Counted from the first letter of the stretch, positions 1 through 8,310 are shown. The stretch: DNA of 64,000 bases from Aromatoleum petrolei (GCF_017894385.1 NZ_CP059560.1:2480001-2544000); one strand, 5' to 3'. Made by a program: numbers and translations. The notes: a model not told the origin generated them from the sequence alone.

Positions 1-452
1 CAGCTCGACACTTCGGCGGGATCGAAATCGTGGCGCAGCCGGCATGCGGCGCGCAGCAGCAGCCAGTTCTTGTCGTGCGCGTGGACGACGCCGATGCGTT
101 TGCCTGGCAAATCCGCGAGGCCGCGCAGCACGCCCCCCCGCGGAGCGACGAGGCCGCCGAAGATCGCGCCATACGGGGCGACCGCGACGAGCGGCAGGCC
201 CGAAGCGCGATGGCGTGCGAGCGACAGCCAATCGGTGTCGGCGAGCTCGACCTCGCCGGCGAGCAGCCGCGCCTCGGTCGCGTGGCGTTCGCCGCGCATG
301 CGATCGTCGCCCAACTGCAATTCGAGGCGGTAGCCGTTGGCCTCGTCGAGCCCGCAGGCGATGATCGCGCGCATCAGCCAGGCGCCGCTGCCGGTGGCCT
401 CGAAGGCGGCGCGCAGCGTCGGCAGCGCGTCGTGCGAGAGCTCAGCCGACAT
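1..452 (-). CDS. Periplasmic-binding-protein-fold protein (SsuA/THI5-like), partial, no signal peptide
   Basis: The first 150 codons of a gene that runs off the left edge. ATG at 452 overlaps the end of the preceding U32 gene (stop at 442-444) by 11 bases, so the two are probably translationally coupled. The sequence resembles the NMT1/THI5/SsuA substrate-binding fold: an early lobe (GAWLMRAIIACGL), an acidic ELADTDW segment and LADLPGKRIGVV, a phrase typical of the hinge region of such proteins. The start reads MSAELSHDALPTL, with no hydrophobic signal peptide or lipobox, which is odd for a transporter binding protein. Some relatives of this fold are cytoplasmic enzymes (THI5, MqnA/MqnD), so an enzyme role is possible. 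The C-terminus is not visible. Confidence 0.65.
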   Translation of the reverse strand, partial: MSAELSHDALPTLRAAFEATGSGAWLMRAIIACGLDEANGYRLELQLGDDRMRGERHATEARLLAGEVELADTDWLSLARHRASGLPLVAVAPYGAIFGGLVAPRGGVLRGLADLPGKRIGVVHAHDKNWLLLRAACRLRHDFDPAEVSS

Positions 453-1398
453 AGGCGGCGGCCCGGTCCATCAGGGTATCGACGCGTTTCGCCTTCTCCC
501 GCACCCAGCGCCCGCGCAGTTCGGCGAGTTCCGCGGCGTGATGATCGAGATCGGTCGCGCCGGCAACGACCTCGTCGATCGCGCGGCGGTAGAAGCGCAC
601 GAGGTCGCGAATCATCGCGACCGGCCGCTCGCGCCCGGAAAGCTTGAAGCAGGTGACACCCGCGGCGACGAAGCCCGGCAGCTGCGCGAGCATCAGGCGC
701 GCGTCGCGGCGCAGCTTGATCTCGATCGGATCGGCCCCCGCCGCGCCGAACTCCCAGTTCGCCTGGCACACGCGGTAGCACTCCTTCGCGCCACGGTTCG
801 CGCTGCCGTGGAAGTCGCGCTGCCCCTCCACTTCCAGCCAGTCACGGAAACGCAGGTAGCTGCTCATGATGCATTTGCCGGGGCACAGCTTGCCGGTCTG
901 CACCGTCTCGAACAGGAAGGTCTCCAGCCCGATATCGCTCACGCGCCGCAGCGCCTCGATCTCGGCGACGTCCCAGCGGTAGGGCAGGATGATCACGTCC
1001 GCACCCGCGTCGCGGTAGAAGGCGGCGTCGGCGAGGTTGCTGATGCCGCTGCCGATGCTGACATGCAGCACCGTGCCGGGGAGCTCGCGGCGCAGCGCGC
1101 GCAGCAGGCCGATGTCGGTCACGATGAAGCCCGAGGCGCCGTCGGCCGCGTAGCGCTCCGCCTTGTCGACGAAGCGGCCGAAGTCGTAGGGCGTCGGGAA
1201 GGTGTTGAGCACGACGCGCAGCTCCGCCCCGCCCGCGCGGGCATAGGCGGCGGCCTCGCGGATCGCGTCGTCGCTCATCTCGGACTCGTAGGGGCGGCGC
1301 GAGAAGCCGAGCGGGCCGACGTAGAGAATGTCGGCGCCTTCGTCGACCGCCGCACGCGCCATCTCCAGCGAGCCGGCGGGGGCGAGCAACTTGGCCAT
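442..1398 (-). CDS. Peptidase U32 family protein, CPGKC type (second copy)
   Basis: 318 aa from the ATG at 1398. That ATG shares one base with the stop of the upstream U32 gene (TGATG junction), which favours it over the longer ORF beginning at 1455. The N-terminus (LLAPAGSLEMARAAVDEGAD) is the usual U32 opening of a TIM-barrel-like domain. Four cysteines form two C-x3-C pairs, C172/C176 (CPGKC) and C207/C211, a plausible iron-sulfur cluster site as in UbiU/UbiV. It is clearly paralogous to the protein at 2420-3397: same length, same cysteine spacing, shared CPGKC and GSA segments. Characterised U32 proteins hydroxylate ubiquinone precursors, 23S rRNA or tRNA without oxygen. The substrate here is unknown, and it does not match the usual UbiU or UbiV pattern. 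Confidence 0.85.
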   Translation of the reverse strand: MAKLLAPAGSLEMARAAVDEGADILYVGPLGFSRRPYESEMSDDAIREAAAYARAGGAELRVVLNTFPTPYDFGRFVDKAERYAADGASGFIVTDIGLLRALRRELPGTVLHVSIGSGISNLADAAFYRDAGADVIILPYRWDVAEIEALRRVSDIGLETFLFETVQTGKLCPGKCIMSSYLRFRDWLEVEGQRDFHGSANRGAKECYRVCQANWEFGAAGADPIEIKLRRDARLMLAQLPGFVAAGVTCFKLSGRERPVAMIRDLVRFYRRAIDEVVAGATDLDHHAAELAELRGRWVREKAKRVDTLMDRAAAYVG

Positions 1399-2345
1399 CA
1401 GCAGTTCCGCCCGATGTAGCGCTGGCCAGCGCCTTCGAAGTAGTAGCCGTTGCACAGGCCTTCGCGCGCGAGGCCCGCGAGCGTGTCGAGCACCGGCGCG
1501 AAGTCGCCCGCAGCATCGCCGGCGAAGGCGCGGGACAGCGCATCGCGGTAGATGCGCCCGACCTTCGCCGCGTAGCCCGGCGCCTCGCCCTTGTTATGCA
1601 CGTAGAAGTGCTTGAGCCCCATTGCGGCGAGCTTCTCGCCGTGCTCGACCATGCACAGGTCCTTGCCCGAGAGCGTCATGCGGCCGGTGTCCTTGAGCGA
1701 CCAGTCGGCGCGACTACCGTCGCCACGGCCACGCTTGAGCCAGTGCTCCTGCGTGCATTGGTAGGAACAGCTGCCGTCGCCGCACGCTCCCGCCGCGCCG
1801 TCCTCGCTGTGTTCGAGGATGAAACAGGTCTCGGAGATCACCAGCGGGATCTTGCCGTGCACCGCCACCAGCACCTCCACGCCGGCGTGTTCGGCGATGT
1901 AGCGCACCTCGTCGAGCGACAGCTCCGGGTTCGGATAGACGCGCGTGACGCCGTGGCCCTTCAGCACCTTCGCCGTCTCGTGCGTGTACAGGTTGCCGAA
2001 CACGCCGAGGTGGATCGGCACCGTGCAGCCGCGCTCGCGCAGCATGCGCAGCACGCCGAGGTTGTGCACCTCGATCGCATCGAAAGGCAGCGCCAGCGCG
2101 GTGTCGATGTGCTCCGCGACCCACGGCAGATCGTCGTTGCCCGGCACCGCATAGAGGCGCAGGTAGGCCTTCTGGCCGCGCTCGTGTACGTGCCGGAGAC
2201 CGGCTTCGAGCAGCTCGGCATGCGAGCTGAAGTTGTTCGGGTACTCGGGGCAGGAGAAATCGCCCAGGTAGAGCGCGTCGTAGGCGGAGAAGTCGCCCTC
2301 GCGCAGTTCCTTCAGGTTGCCGACGTCGGTGGATAGTTCGAACAT
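1398..2345 (-). CDS. Peptidase U32 family protein, divergent UbiU-like member
   Basis: 315 aa. The ATG at 2345 is preceded by a good Shine-Dalgarno (AGGAG, 7 bases upstream); the longer open frame to 2873 lies inside the neighbouring gene. The stop overlaps the next start by one base. It differs from its two neighbours: it lacks CPGKC and instead has C174, C188, C193, C197 and a later C231 (GKDLC), a spacing more like the cluster-binding cysteines of UbiU. The middle section (HNLGVLRML, then LGVFGNLYTHETAKVL) is typical of U32 barrels. It probably forms complexes with the flanking U32 paralogues, as UbiU does with UbiV; this is inference from family behaviour and operon position. Confidence 0.82.
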   Translation of the reverse strand: MFELSTDVGNLKELREGDFSAYDALYLGDFSCPEYPNNFSSHAELLEAGLRHVHERGQKAYLRLYAVPGNDDLPWVAEHIDTALALPFDAIEVHNLGVLRMLRERGCTVPIHLGVFGNLYTHETAKVLKGHGVTRVYPNPELSLDEVRYIAEHAGVEVLVAVHGKIPLVISETCFILEHSEDGAAGACGDGSCSYQCTQEHWLKRGRGDGSRADWSLKDTGRMTLSGKDLCMVEHGEKLAAMGLKHFYVHNKGEAPGYAAKVGRIYRDALSRAFAGDAAGDFAPVLDTLAGLAREGLCNGYYFEGAGQRYIGRNC

Positions 2346-2419
2346 GTGCTGTCTCCTCGCAAGGGGATGGGATTTCTGGTGCCGCCGGCGAATGCCGTTC
2401 GGGCTGACGACCGGCCGCC

Positions 2420-3397
2420 TCACTGCGCCACGACGACGCGCCGCGACTCGTCGATCGCCTGGCGCAACAAGCGGTTGTCGCGCTTGGCGCGCTCGGTCAT
2501 CCAGCGCCCGCGCAGGATCTCGAGCTCGGACGCGAACACCGAGAGGTCGGGGCGATCGGTCTCGAGAATGGTGTCGACTGCGCGCCGGTAGACCCGCACG
2601 ATGTCGCGCACCAGCACCGCCGAGCGGTCGCGCCCCGGCACCTTCAGGCAATCGACGCCGGCGGCGAGATAGTCGGGCAGCTCTTCGAGCCACAACGCCG
2701 GGTTGGTCTTGATCGTCATCGGCAGGCGGTAGTCGATGTCCTCGACCCTGAAGTCCCATTCCGTCTGGCACACGCGCAGGCAGTCGCCGCCGCGCGAGGC
2801 CGAGCCGAAGAAGTGGTCCTTGCCCTCGCCATCGAGCCAGCGACGGAAGCTGAAGTAGCTGCTCATGTTGCACTTGCCGGGGCAGATCTTGCCGCCCGAG
2901 GGCGTCTTGAACAGGAAGACCTCGATGCCGACCTTGCCCGCGTGCTTGATCTGGCGGATCTCCTCGACCGACAGGCGGTAGGGCAGCACCACGTAATCCG
3001 CACCGAGTTCGCGCAGGAAGCGCACGTCCTCGTAGTTGGTGATGCCGCAGCCGACGCTGGTGTGCACGTTCACGTGCGGCAGGCGCTCCTTCACCAGCCG
3101 CATCGCGCCCAGGTCGCTGATCATGAAGCCCTGCGCCCCCCAGCCCGCATAGCGCTCGACACGCTCGACGAACATCGGCAGCTCGGTCGAGCTCGGCAGC
3201 GTGTTCACGACCACGCGCACCTCCTTGCCGCGCGCCACCGCGTAATCGATCGTGTGGCGGATCTCGTCGTCGTCGAGCTCGTCCTGGGAGCCGCGCCGGC
3301 TCCAGCCGACGACGCCGACATAGACCGCGTCCGCCCCCTCGTCGAGCACCGTCTTCGCCATCTCCAGCGTGCCGCCGGGGGCCATCATCATCACCAT
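2420..3397 (-). CDS. Peptidase U32 family protein, CPGKC type (first copy)
   Basis: 325 aa. The ATG at 3397 has GGAGA seven bases upstream; the longer frame to 3460 lies inside the aminotransferase gene. Opening MMAPGGTLEMAKTVLDEGAD is the U32 signature region. Cysteines C172/C176 (CPGKC) and C206/C210 are spaced like those of the paralogue at 442-1398. The gene starts 13 bases after the aminotransferase stop and is followed, after 74 bases, by the UbiU-like gene, so all five genes from 4847 downward look like one transcription unit. No protease catalytic residues are evident, consistent with the family now being viewed mainly as iron-sulfur hydroxylation enzymes. Exact reaction unknown. Confidence 0.85.
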   Translation of the reverse strand: MVMMMAPGGTLEMAKTVLDEGADAVYVGVVGWSRRGSQDELDDDEIRHTIDYAVARGKEVRVVVNTLPSSTELPMFVERVERYAGWGAQGFMISDLGAMRLVKERLPHVNVHTSVGCGITNYEDVRFLRELGADYVVLPYRLSVEEIRQIKHAGKVGIEVFLFKTPSGGKICPGKCNMSSYFSFRRWLDGEGKDHFFGSASRGGDCLRVCQTEWDFRVEDIDYRLPMTIKTNPALWLEELPDYLAAGVDCLKVPGRDRSAVLVRDIVRVYRRAVDTILETDRPDLSVFASELEILRGRWMTERAKRDNRLLRQAIDESRRVVVAQ

Positions 3398-3410
3398 TGA
3401 TTGTTCTCCG

Positions 3411-4847
3411 TCAGGCCGGGACCGCTGCCCGGCGTTGGTGGTCTTCGCACAGCAGCTCACCCAGCGCAGTGAGAAAGCGCGCGTTCTCGGCCCGCAGGCC
3501 GACGCTCACGCGAACGTCGCCGGGCAGGCCGTAGCGCGCCATGTCCTTCACGGCGACGCCGCGCGCCGCGAGGCGGGCACGCGCGTCCCGTGGCGCACCC
3601 TGAAGCAGCACGAAGTTCGCCGCCGAGGGCACGAAGTCGACGCCCAGTCGCGCCAGCCCCGCCATCAGACGCTCGCGCTCGCGGGCATTGGCCACGATGC
3701 TGGCGCGGCGATGGGCCTCGTCCTCCAGCGCCGCGAGCGCGGCGACCTGCGCGAGCGAACCGACGTGGTACTGCGGGCACAGGCTGGCGAGCCGCCGCAC
3801 CAGCGCCTCGGGCGCGAAGCCGTAGCCCACGCGCAGCCCCGCGAGCCCTTCGACCTTCGACAGCGAGCGCAGCGTCAGCACCGCGGCGCCGGCGCGCACA
3901 TCCGCCGCCGCATCGATCAGTTCATGGCCCTCCGCATAGTCGCGATAGGCCTCGTCGAGCAGCAGCACCGCACCCGCCGGCAGGGCACCTCGCAACCGTG
4001 CCCAGTCGGCCGGGTCCATCAGCGTCCCGGTCGGGTTGTGCGGCGACGCGACGACCACGAGGCGGGTCGCAGGCGTCAGGCGCGCGAGGTATTCGTCGAG
4101 CGCGTAGCGGCTCCCCGCGAGCGGCACCGTGACGACCCTCGCGCCGACACGCGCGGCCGCCGAGCGATAGGCGGGAAAGGCCGGATCCGGGATCAGTACC
4201 TCGCCGCCGGCGCCGACGATGGCGCGCAACGCGAGGTCGATCAGGTCGCACGCGCCATTGCCGATGACGAACTGCTCAGCGGAAAGCCCCAGCCGGCGCG
4301 CGAGGGCGTCTCGCAGTGCCGCGGTGTCGGCGGGCGGATAGCGATGCAGCCGGGCCGTGCTGCGGACGATCGCGGCGCGAGCCGCGGGCGAAGGGCCCAA
4401 GGGATTCTCGTTGCCGGACAGATCGACCGCCGGATGGTCGGTGCCGGCGTAATGCGCGCGGATCGATGCGAGCAGCGCGGGGTGCGGGTCGGCCTGCGGA
4501 CGCGCCGCGCGGACCCGGTCGACGGCCTCGTCGAGCGGAACGCCGAGCTGCTCGTGCAGGAAGCACGCAGCCAGCGCCGGCGAGCGCGAAATGCCCTGCT
4601 CGCAATGCAGCAGCACGCGGTGCCCGGCGGCGAGGCGGGCGGCGATGAACGCGACCGCCTCCCGGATCGTCGCCGCGGGCAGCGCGGCACGATCCGCCAC
4701 CGCCAGCCCCAGCTGCAATGCGACCTCCGCCGGGCGGGCCAGCGGCGCCAGCGACAGCAAGGCGTCGATGCCCGCCGCCGCGAGCGCGGCACCGTCGGCG
4801 GCGTCGGCGCGGCTGCCCACCGCCAGCTGCGGCATCACGAAATCCAT
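3411..4847 (-). CDS. Fusion: dual-specificity phosphatase domain + class I/II (HisC-like) aminotransferase
   Basis: 478 aa, first gene of the U32 cluster. Residues about 1-130 form a small cysteine-phosphatase domain with the signature HCEQGISRS (H81, C82, R88, S89). Residues about 140-470 are a PLP fold-type I aminotransferase related to histidinol-phosphate aminotransferase/CobC: the entry LSGNENPLGPSP, SPHNPTG at 268-274, LDEAY at 297-301, and SLSK with the PLP lysine at K331. About 350 aa is usual for HisC, so the extra length is the phosphatase domain. A bifunctional enzyme acting on a phosphorylated amino compound (transamination plus dephosphorylation) is a natural reading but is inference. 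GGAGGG lies just upstream of the ATG. Confidence 0.85.
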   Translation of the reverse strand: MDFVMPQLAVGSRADAADGAALAAAGIDALLSLAPLARPAEVALQLGLAVADRAALPAATIREAVAFIAARLAAGHRVLLHCEQGISRSPALAACFLHEQLGVPLDEAVDRVRAARPQADPHPALLASIRAHYAGTDHPAVDLSGNENPLGPSPAARAAIVRSTARLHRYPPADTAALRDALARRLGLSAEQFVIGNGACDLIDLALRAIVGAGGEVLIPDPAFPAYRSAAARVGARVVTVPLAGSRYALDEYLARLTPATRLVVVASPHNPTGTLMDPADWARLRGALPAGAVLLLDEAYRDYAEGHELIDAAADVRAGAAVLTLRSLSKVEGLAGLRVGYGFAPEALVRRLASLCPQYHVGSLAQVAALAALEDEAHRRASIVANARERERLMAGLARLGVDFVPSAANFVLLQGAPRDARARLAARGVAVKDMARYGLPGDVRVSVGLRAENARFLTALGELLCEDHQRRAAVPA

Positions 4848-4878
4848 TCCATCGCCCTCCCGGCCACGCCTGCGAACA

Positions 4879-4895
4879 TGTCGACATCATCGACA
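4879..4895. promoter_or_regulatory. Inverted repeat, candidate operator of the U32/aminotransferase operon
   Basis: TGTCGA-CATCA-TCGACA, a perfect 6-bp inverted repeat with a 5-base spacer, ends about 30 bases upstream of the aminotransferase start at 4847. It sits in the 174-base gap between this gene and the downstream end of the efflux gene, where the operon promoter must lie. No regulator family can be assigned from the site alone. Confidence 0.35.
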
Positions 4896-5021
4896 CATGC
4901 GTCACGGCGCGACACGGCAGGATCATGAAGCGATGGTCATGATTTTCTGCAAATCCATCTCGATATGATGGTTATGACTCCGGCAACCCACCGGTGCGCT
5001 GCTTTGCAGCACGGCCCGAAG

Positions 5022-6215
5022 TCAGCGCAGGCAGGCGCCTCCGCGGCGGCACCAGGCGGCGAAGCCGATGCCGCCCAAGGTCAGGAAACCCGCACTCCCC
5101 GCGGCCAGCGTCAGCGGCGAGTGCCACAGCAGCGGAGCCAGCGCGCCGGCGGTCAACGAGTTGACGCCGACCTGCAGGAAGCTCTGGCAACTCGACGCGA
5201 GGCCGCGGTGGGTCGGGAAAAGCTCGAGCGCAAGCAGCGTCAGACTCGGCATCGACAACGCCATGCCGAAGGTGTACAGCATGATCGGCAGCACCGATTG
5301 CGGCAGGCCCGGCGACATCAGCGAAGAGACCAGCAGGTTCGAGACCGCCGCGGCCGCCATGATCGCGAAGCCGGTCATGATCGTGCGCTGCGCCCGCCAG
5401 CGTCCCGCGACCTTCCCCGACAGGGCCGAGCCGGCAGTCATTCCGATCACGGCCGGGACGAAGAGCCAGCCGAAATCCTGCGCGGTCTGGCCGAGGTGTT
5501 CCATCAGGAAGGCCGGCGCCGAGAGGACGTAGAGGAAGAAGCCGTTGAAGTTCATCGCGACCGAGCCGGCGAGCAGCACGAAGGCCGCGCTGCCGAGCAC
5601 GCGGCGGTAGGCATGCGCCAGCAGTACCGGATGTAACGGATGGCGGTGCTCGGGGGACAGCGTCTCCGGCAGGAAGCGCCACGTCATGAACGCGAGCCAT
5701 GCGCCGAACAGCGCGAGGAAGAAGAAGATCGCGCGCCACCCTGCGAGCGCGAGCAGCAGCCCGCCTATCATCGGCGCGATCGCCGGGGCGATGCCAAAAA
5801 TCAGCATCACGCGCGACATCAGCCGCTGCGCGTGTTCGCCATCGTACAGGTCGCGGATCACCGCCCGGCCCACGACCATCCCCGCCCCCCCGACCATGCC
5901 CTGCAGCGCGCGCCCGATCCACAGCCACTCGATCGACGGCGCCAGCGCGCACACCAGCGACGCCAGCGCGAACAGTCCCGTTCCCGCAATCAGCACGCGC
6001 CGGCGGCCGAAGTGATCCGCCAGTGCGCCGTGCCACAGCACCATGAAGGCGAAGGTCGCCATGTAGGCCGTGAGCGTCTGCTGGATCTGCAAGGGGGTCG
6101 CGGACAGCTCCTCTCCCATCGCGTGGAAGGCGGGGAGATAGGTGTCAATCGAGAACGGCCCGATCGCGGCGAGCGCGGCGAGGACGAACGCGAGCCAGGG
6201 CGAAGTGGCGGGCAT
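5022..6215 (-). CDS. Bcr/CflA-family multidrug efflux MFS transporter
   Basis: 397 aa from ATG at 6215 (MPATSPWLAFVLAALAAIG); longer in-frame starts give a non-membrane N-terminal extension. Twelve predicted hydrophobic segments. FSIDTYLPAF in the first helix and the loop ADHFGRRRVLIAG between helices 2 and 3 are hallmarks of the Bcr/CflA drug-resistance branch, followed by the RALQGMVGGAGM motif. It is an inner-membrane drug/proton antiporter by family; the substrate cannot be read from sequence. It lies upstream of the U32 operon on the same strand but is separated from it by about 170 bases. Confidence 0.9.
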   Translation of the reverse strand: MPATSPWLAFVLAALAAIGPFSIDTYLPAFHAMGEELSATPLQIQQTLTAYMATFAFMVLWHGALADHFGRRRVLIAGTGLFALASLVCALAPSIEWLWIGRALQGMVGGAGMVVGRAVIRDLYDGEHAQRLMSRVMLIFGIAPAIAPMIGGLLLALAGWRAIFFFLALFGAWLAFMTWRFLPETLSPEHRHPLHPVLLAHAYRRVLGSAAFVLLAGSVAMNFNGFFLYVLSAPAFLMEHLGQTAQDFGWLFVPAVIGMTAGSALSGKVAGRWRAQRTIMTGFAIMAAAAVSNLLVSSLMSPGLPQSVLPIMLYTFGMALSMPSLTLLALELFPTHRGLASSCQSFLQVGVNSLTAGALAPLLWHSPLTLAAGSAGFLTLGGIGFAAWCRRGGACLR

Positions 6216-6279
6216 CAGGGGGATCTCTGGGGTCGTTGTTATCCGTACCGGGCATCCCCCGCGCGCCCAGGACGCCGCG

Positions 6280-7779
6280 TCAGCGCGAGTCGAGGCCGCG
6301 CCGGTACTGGATCGCCTCGGCCACGTGCGCCGGGCCGACGCGCGCGGCGCCGGCCAGGTCCGCAATCGTGCGGGCGACCTTCAAGATGCGATGATACCCG
6401 CGCGCGGACAGATTCAGCCGTCGGATCGCATGCTCGAGCAACGCCTTGCCCTGTTCGTCGGGCGCGCACAGCGCATCGACGCGTCCCGGCGCGAGATGGC
6501 TGTTGGCCCCGCCCTGGCGCTCGCGCTGCACCGCCCAGGCCTGCGCGACGCGCTCGCGCACGGCCGCACTGGACTCGCCCGTCGGCTGTGCGCTCATCTC
6601 CGCATGGTCGAGCAGCGGCACCTCGATGACGAGATCCATGCGATCGAGCAGTGGCCCCGACAGGCGTCCGCGATAGCGCGCGACCTGGTCGGGCGTGCAG
6701 CGACAGCGTCCGCCCTTGTCGCCGGCGTGGCCGCAGGGACAGGGGTTCATCGCCGCGACGAGCTGGAAGCGCGCGGGGAATTCGGTGCGCTGGCGCGCGC
6801 GCGACACCGTCACGGAGCCCGTTTCCAGCGGTTCGCGCAGCGCCTCGAGCACGCGGCGGTCGAATTCCGGCAGTTCGTCGAGGAACAGCACCCCGCGGTG
6901 CGCGAGGCTGATTTCGCCCGGTTTCGGGTTCGCGCCGCCCCCCACCAGCGCCGGCGCGGACGCCGAGTGGTGCGGCGCGCGGTAGGGCCTGCGGCCCCAG
7001 CGACGGGCGTCGAAGCCGCCTTCGAGCGACTGGATGGACGCGCTCTCGATCGCCTCGGCCTCGTCGAGCGGCGGCAGCAAGCCCGGCAGGCGGCGCGCCA
7101 GCATGGACTTGCCGGTGCCCGGGGGGCCGAACATGAGTAGCGAATGCGCTCCGGCCGCAGCGACCTCGAGCGCGCGGCGGGCTTGCAGCTGCCCCTTCAC
7201 CTCGGCGAGATCGGGTTCGTCGTCGCGCCCTTCCGCGACGGGTGGCGGCAGGCGACGCGCGAGCGGCGTGTGACCGTTCAGATGGGCACACACGGCCAGC
7301 AGGCTCGCCGCCGGCAGCACCTCGGCGCCGCGCGCGAGCGCCGCCTCGTCTGCATTCGCGGCCGGCAGCACCAGCGCGCGACCGCTGCGGCCGCTCTCCA
7401 GCGCCATCGCCAGCCCGCCGCGCACCGCGCGCAGGCTGCCGTCGAGCGACAGCTCCCCGACGAATTCATGCTTCGCGAGCCCCGCCGCATTCACCTGGCC
7501 CGACGCCACGAGGATGCCCAGCGCGATCGGCAGGTCGAAGCGCCCGCCCTCCTTGGGCAGGTCGGCAGGGGCAAGATTCACCGTGATGCGGCGTTGCGGG
7601 AATTCGAATTGCGAAGTCGCGATCGCGGCGCGCACGCGTTCGCGCGCCTCGCGGACTTCGGTGTCGGGCAGACCGACCAGGTTGAATGCGGGCAGGCCGT
7701 TGGCGAGATGGACTTCCACCGTCACCTCGGGCGCGCCCATGCCTGCGAGCGCCCTGGTGCGTACGAGAGCCAGCGACAT
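6280..7779 (-). CDS. comM: YifB/ComM-family Mg-chelatase-like AAA+ ATPase
   Basis: 499 aa, normal length. The N-terminal domain starts MSLALVRTRALAGMGAPEV, a family hallmark, and resembles a Lon-protease-like fold. The AAA+ Mg-chelatase-like domain has Walker A GPPGTGKS and Walker B LFLDELPEF, followed by the CPCGH cysteine motif. ComM is known in naturally competent bacteria as a hexameric helicase driving branch migration of incoming single-stranded DNA; YifB homologues also occur in non-competent species. It follows ubiK on the same strand after 112 bases that contain a hairpin. Confidence 0.93.
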   Translation of the reverse strand: MSLALVRTRALAGMGAPEVTVEVHLANGLPAFNLVGLPDTEVREARERVRAAIATSQFEFPQRRITVNLAPADLPKEGGRFDLPIALGILVASGQVNAAGLAKHEFVGELSLDGSLRAVRGGLAMALESGRSGRALVLPAANADEAALARGAEVLPAASLLAVCAHLNGHTPLARRLPPPVAEGRDDEPDLAEVKGQLQARRALEVAAAGAHSLLMFGPPGTGKSMLARRLPGLLPPLDEAEAIESASIQSLEGGFDARRWGRRPYRAPHHSASAPALVGGGANPKPGEISLAHRGVLFLDELPEFDRRVLEALREPLETGSVTVSRARQRTEFPARFQLVAAMNPCPCGHAGDKGGRCRCTPDQVARYRGRLSGPLLDRMDLVIEVPLLDHAEMSAQPTGESSAAVRERVAQAWAVQRERQGGANSHLAPGRVDALCAPDEQGKALLEHAIRRLNLSARGYHRILKVARTIADLAGAARVGPAHVAEAIQYRRGLDSR

Positions 7780-7860
7780 CGGTACCTCCGGAATGGACTG
7801 CGCTCAGTCTACCGGAGGCTCCGACAATGACGAAAGATTATCTTCGCGACATTGCAGCGA

Positions 7861-7886
7861 AAGCGCCCGCTGCACGGACGGGCGCT
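7861..7886 (-). terminator. Hairpin downstream of ubiK
   Basis: On the minus strand AGCGCCCG and CGGGCGCT form an 8-bp GC-rich stem just after the ubiK stop and before the comM start, followed by a short TTTC run. The weak T tract makes it a leaky terminator or attenuator at best. Confidence 0.45.
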
Positions 7887-7891
7887 GCCGT

Positions 7892-8155
7892 TCACTCGTC
7901 GTCGCGGTCGGCGCGGGCGCGCGCCAGTTCGGATTCCAGCGTGGCGACGCGATCTTCCAGTTCGGCGAGCTTCTGACGCGCGTGCGCGAGCACTTCGCGC
8001 TGCACGTCGAATTCCTCGCGCGTGACCAGATCGAGCTTGCCGAAGGCGCTGCCGAGCAGGGCCTTGGCGTTCTTTTCGAAATCGCGGGCGGGATTGCTCG
8101 CGGCGAGTTCGGACAACTTGGCACCAATCTCGTCGAGGAAGCGGGGGCCTGCCAT
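7892..8155 (-). CDS. ubiK: Ubiquinone biosynthesis accessory factor UbiK (YqiC family)
   Basis: 87 aa, typical size. The N-terminal part (MAGPRFLDEIGAKLSELAA) is amphipathic; residues about 50-85 are a heptad-rich coiled coil (LAHARQKLAELEDRVATLESELARA split across the region). UbiK forms a complex with UbiJ and helps the soluble ubiquinone-synthesis enzymes work with lipid substrates under oxic conditions. Alone beside comM here, it probably has its own promoter in the 8156-8484 gap, where the divergent torF-glnK-amtB unit also starts. Confidence 0.9.
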   Translation of the reverse strand: MAGPRFLDEIGAKLSELAASNPARDFEKNAKALLGSAFGKLDLVTREEFDVQREVLAHARQKLAELEDRVATLESELARARADRDDE

Positions 8156-8295
8156 GTAGATACCTCTGGGGCGTAAGCGAAGGGCAAAAGTCTAGCACGG
8201 GCGCGGATGCGAGTACGGACGAGCGCCTGCCGCGCCCCATTCCGGTGAGCGGCCCGGCCACCGGGGGCGTCACGCACCACGAAATCGACTAGAAC

Positions 8296-8310
8296 GCACC
8301 ATGGAGGTGC
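8296..8310. promoter_or_regulatory. NtrC-type binding dyad
   Basis: GCACC-ATGGA-GGTGC is an exact match to the core of the NtrC (NRI) palindrome, GCACC-N5-GGTGC. It lies about 110 bases upstream of the -24 element of the sigma-54 promoter at 8422, a normal enhancer distance. This marks the porin-glnK-amtB unit as nitrogen regulated. Confidence 0.7.

Noticed and set aside
442..3397. Calling the U32 genes ubiU and ubiV
   Set aside because: The cysteine patterns differ (two C-x3-C pairs in two of them), there are three genes rather than two, and ubiT is absent, so the named ubiquinone role is not supported.
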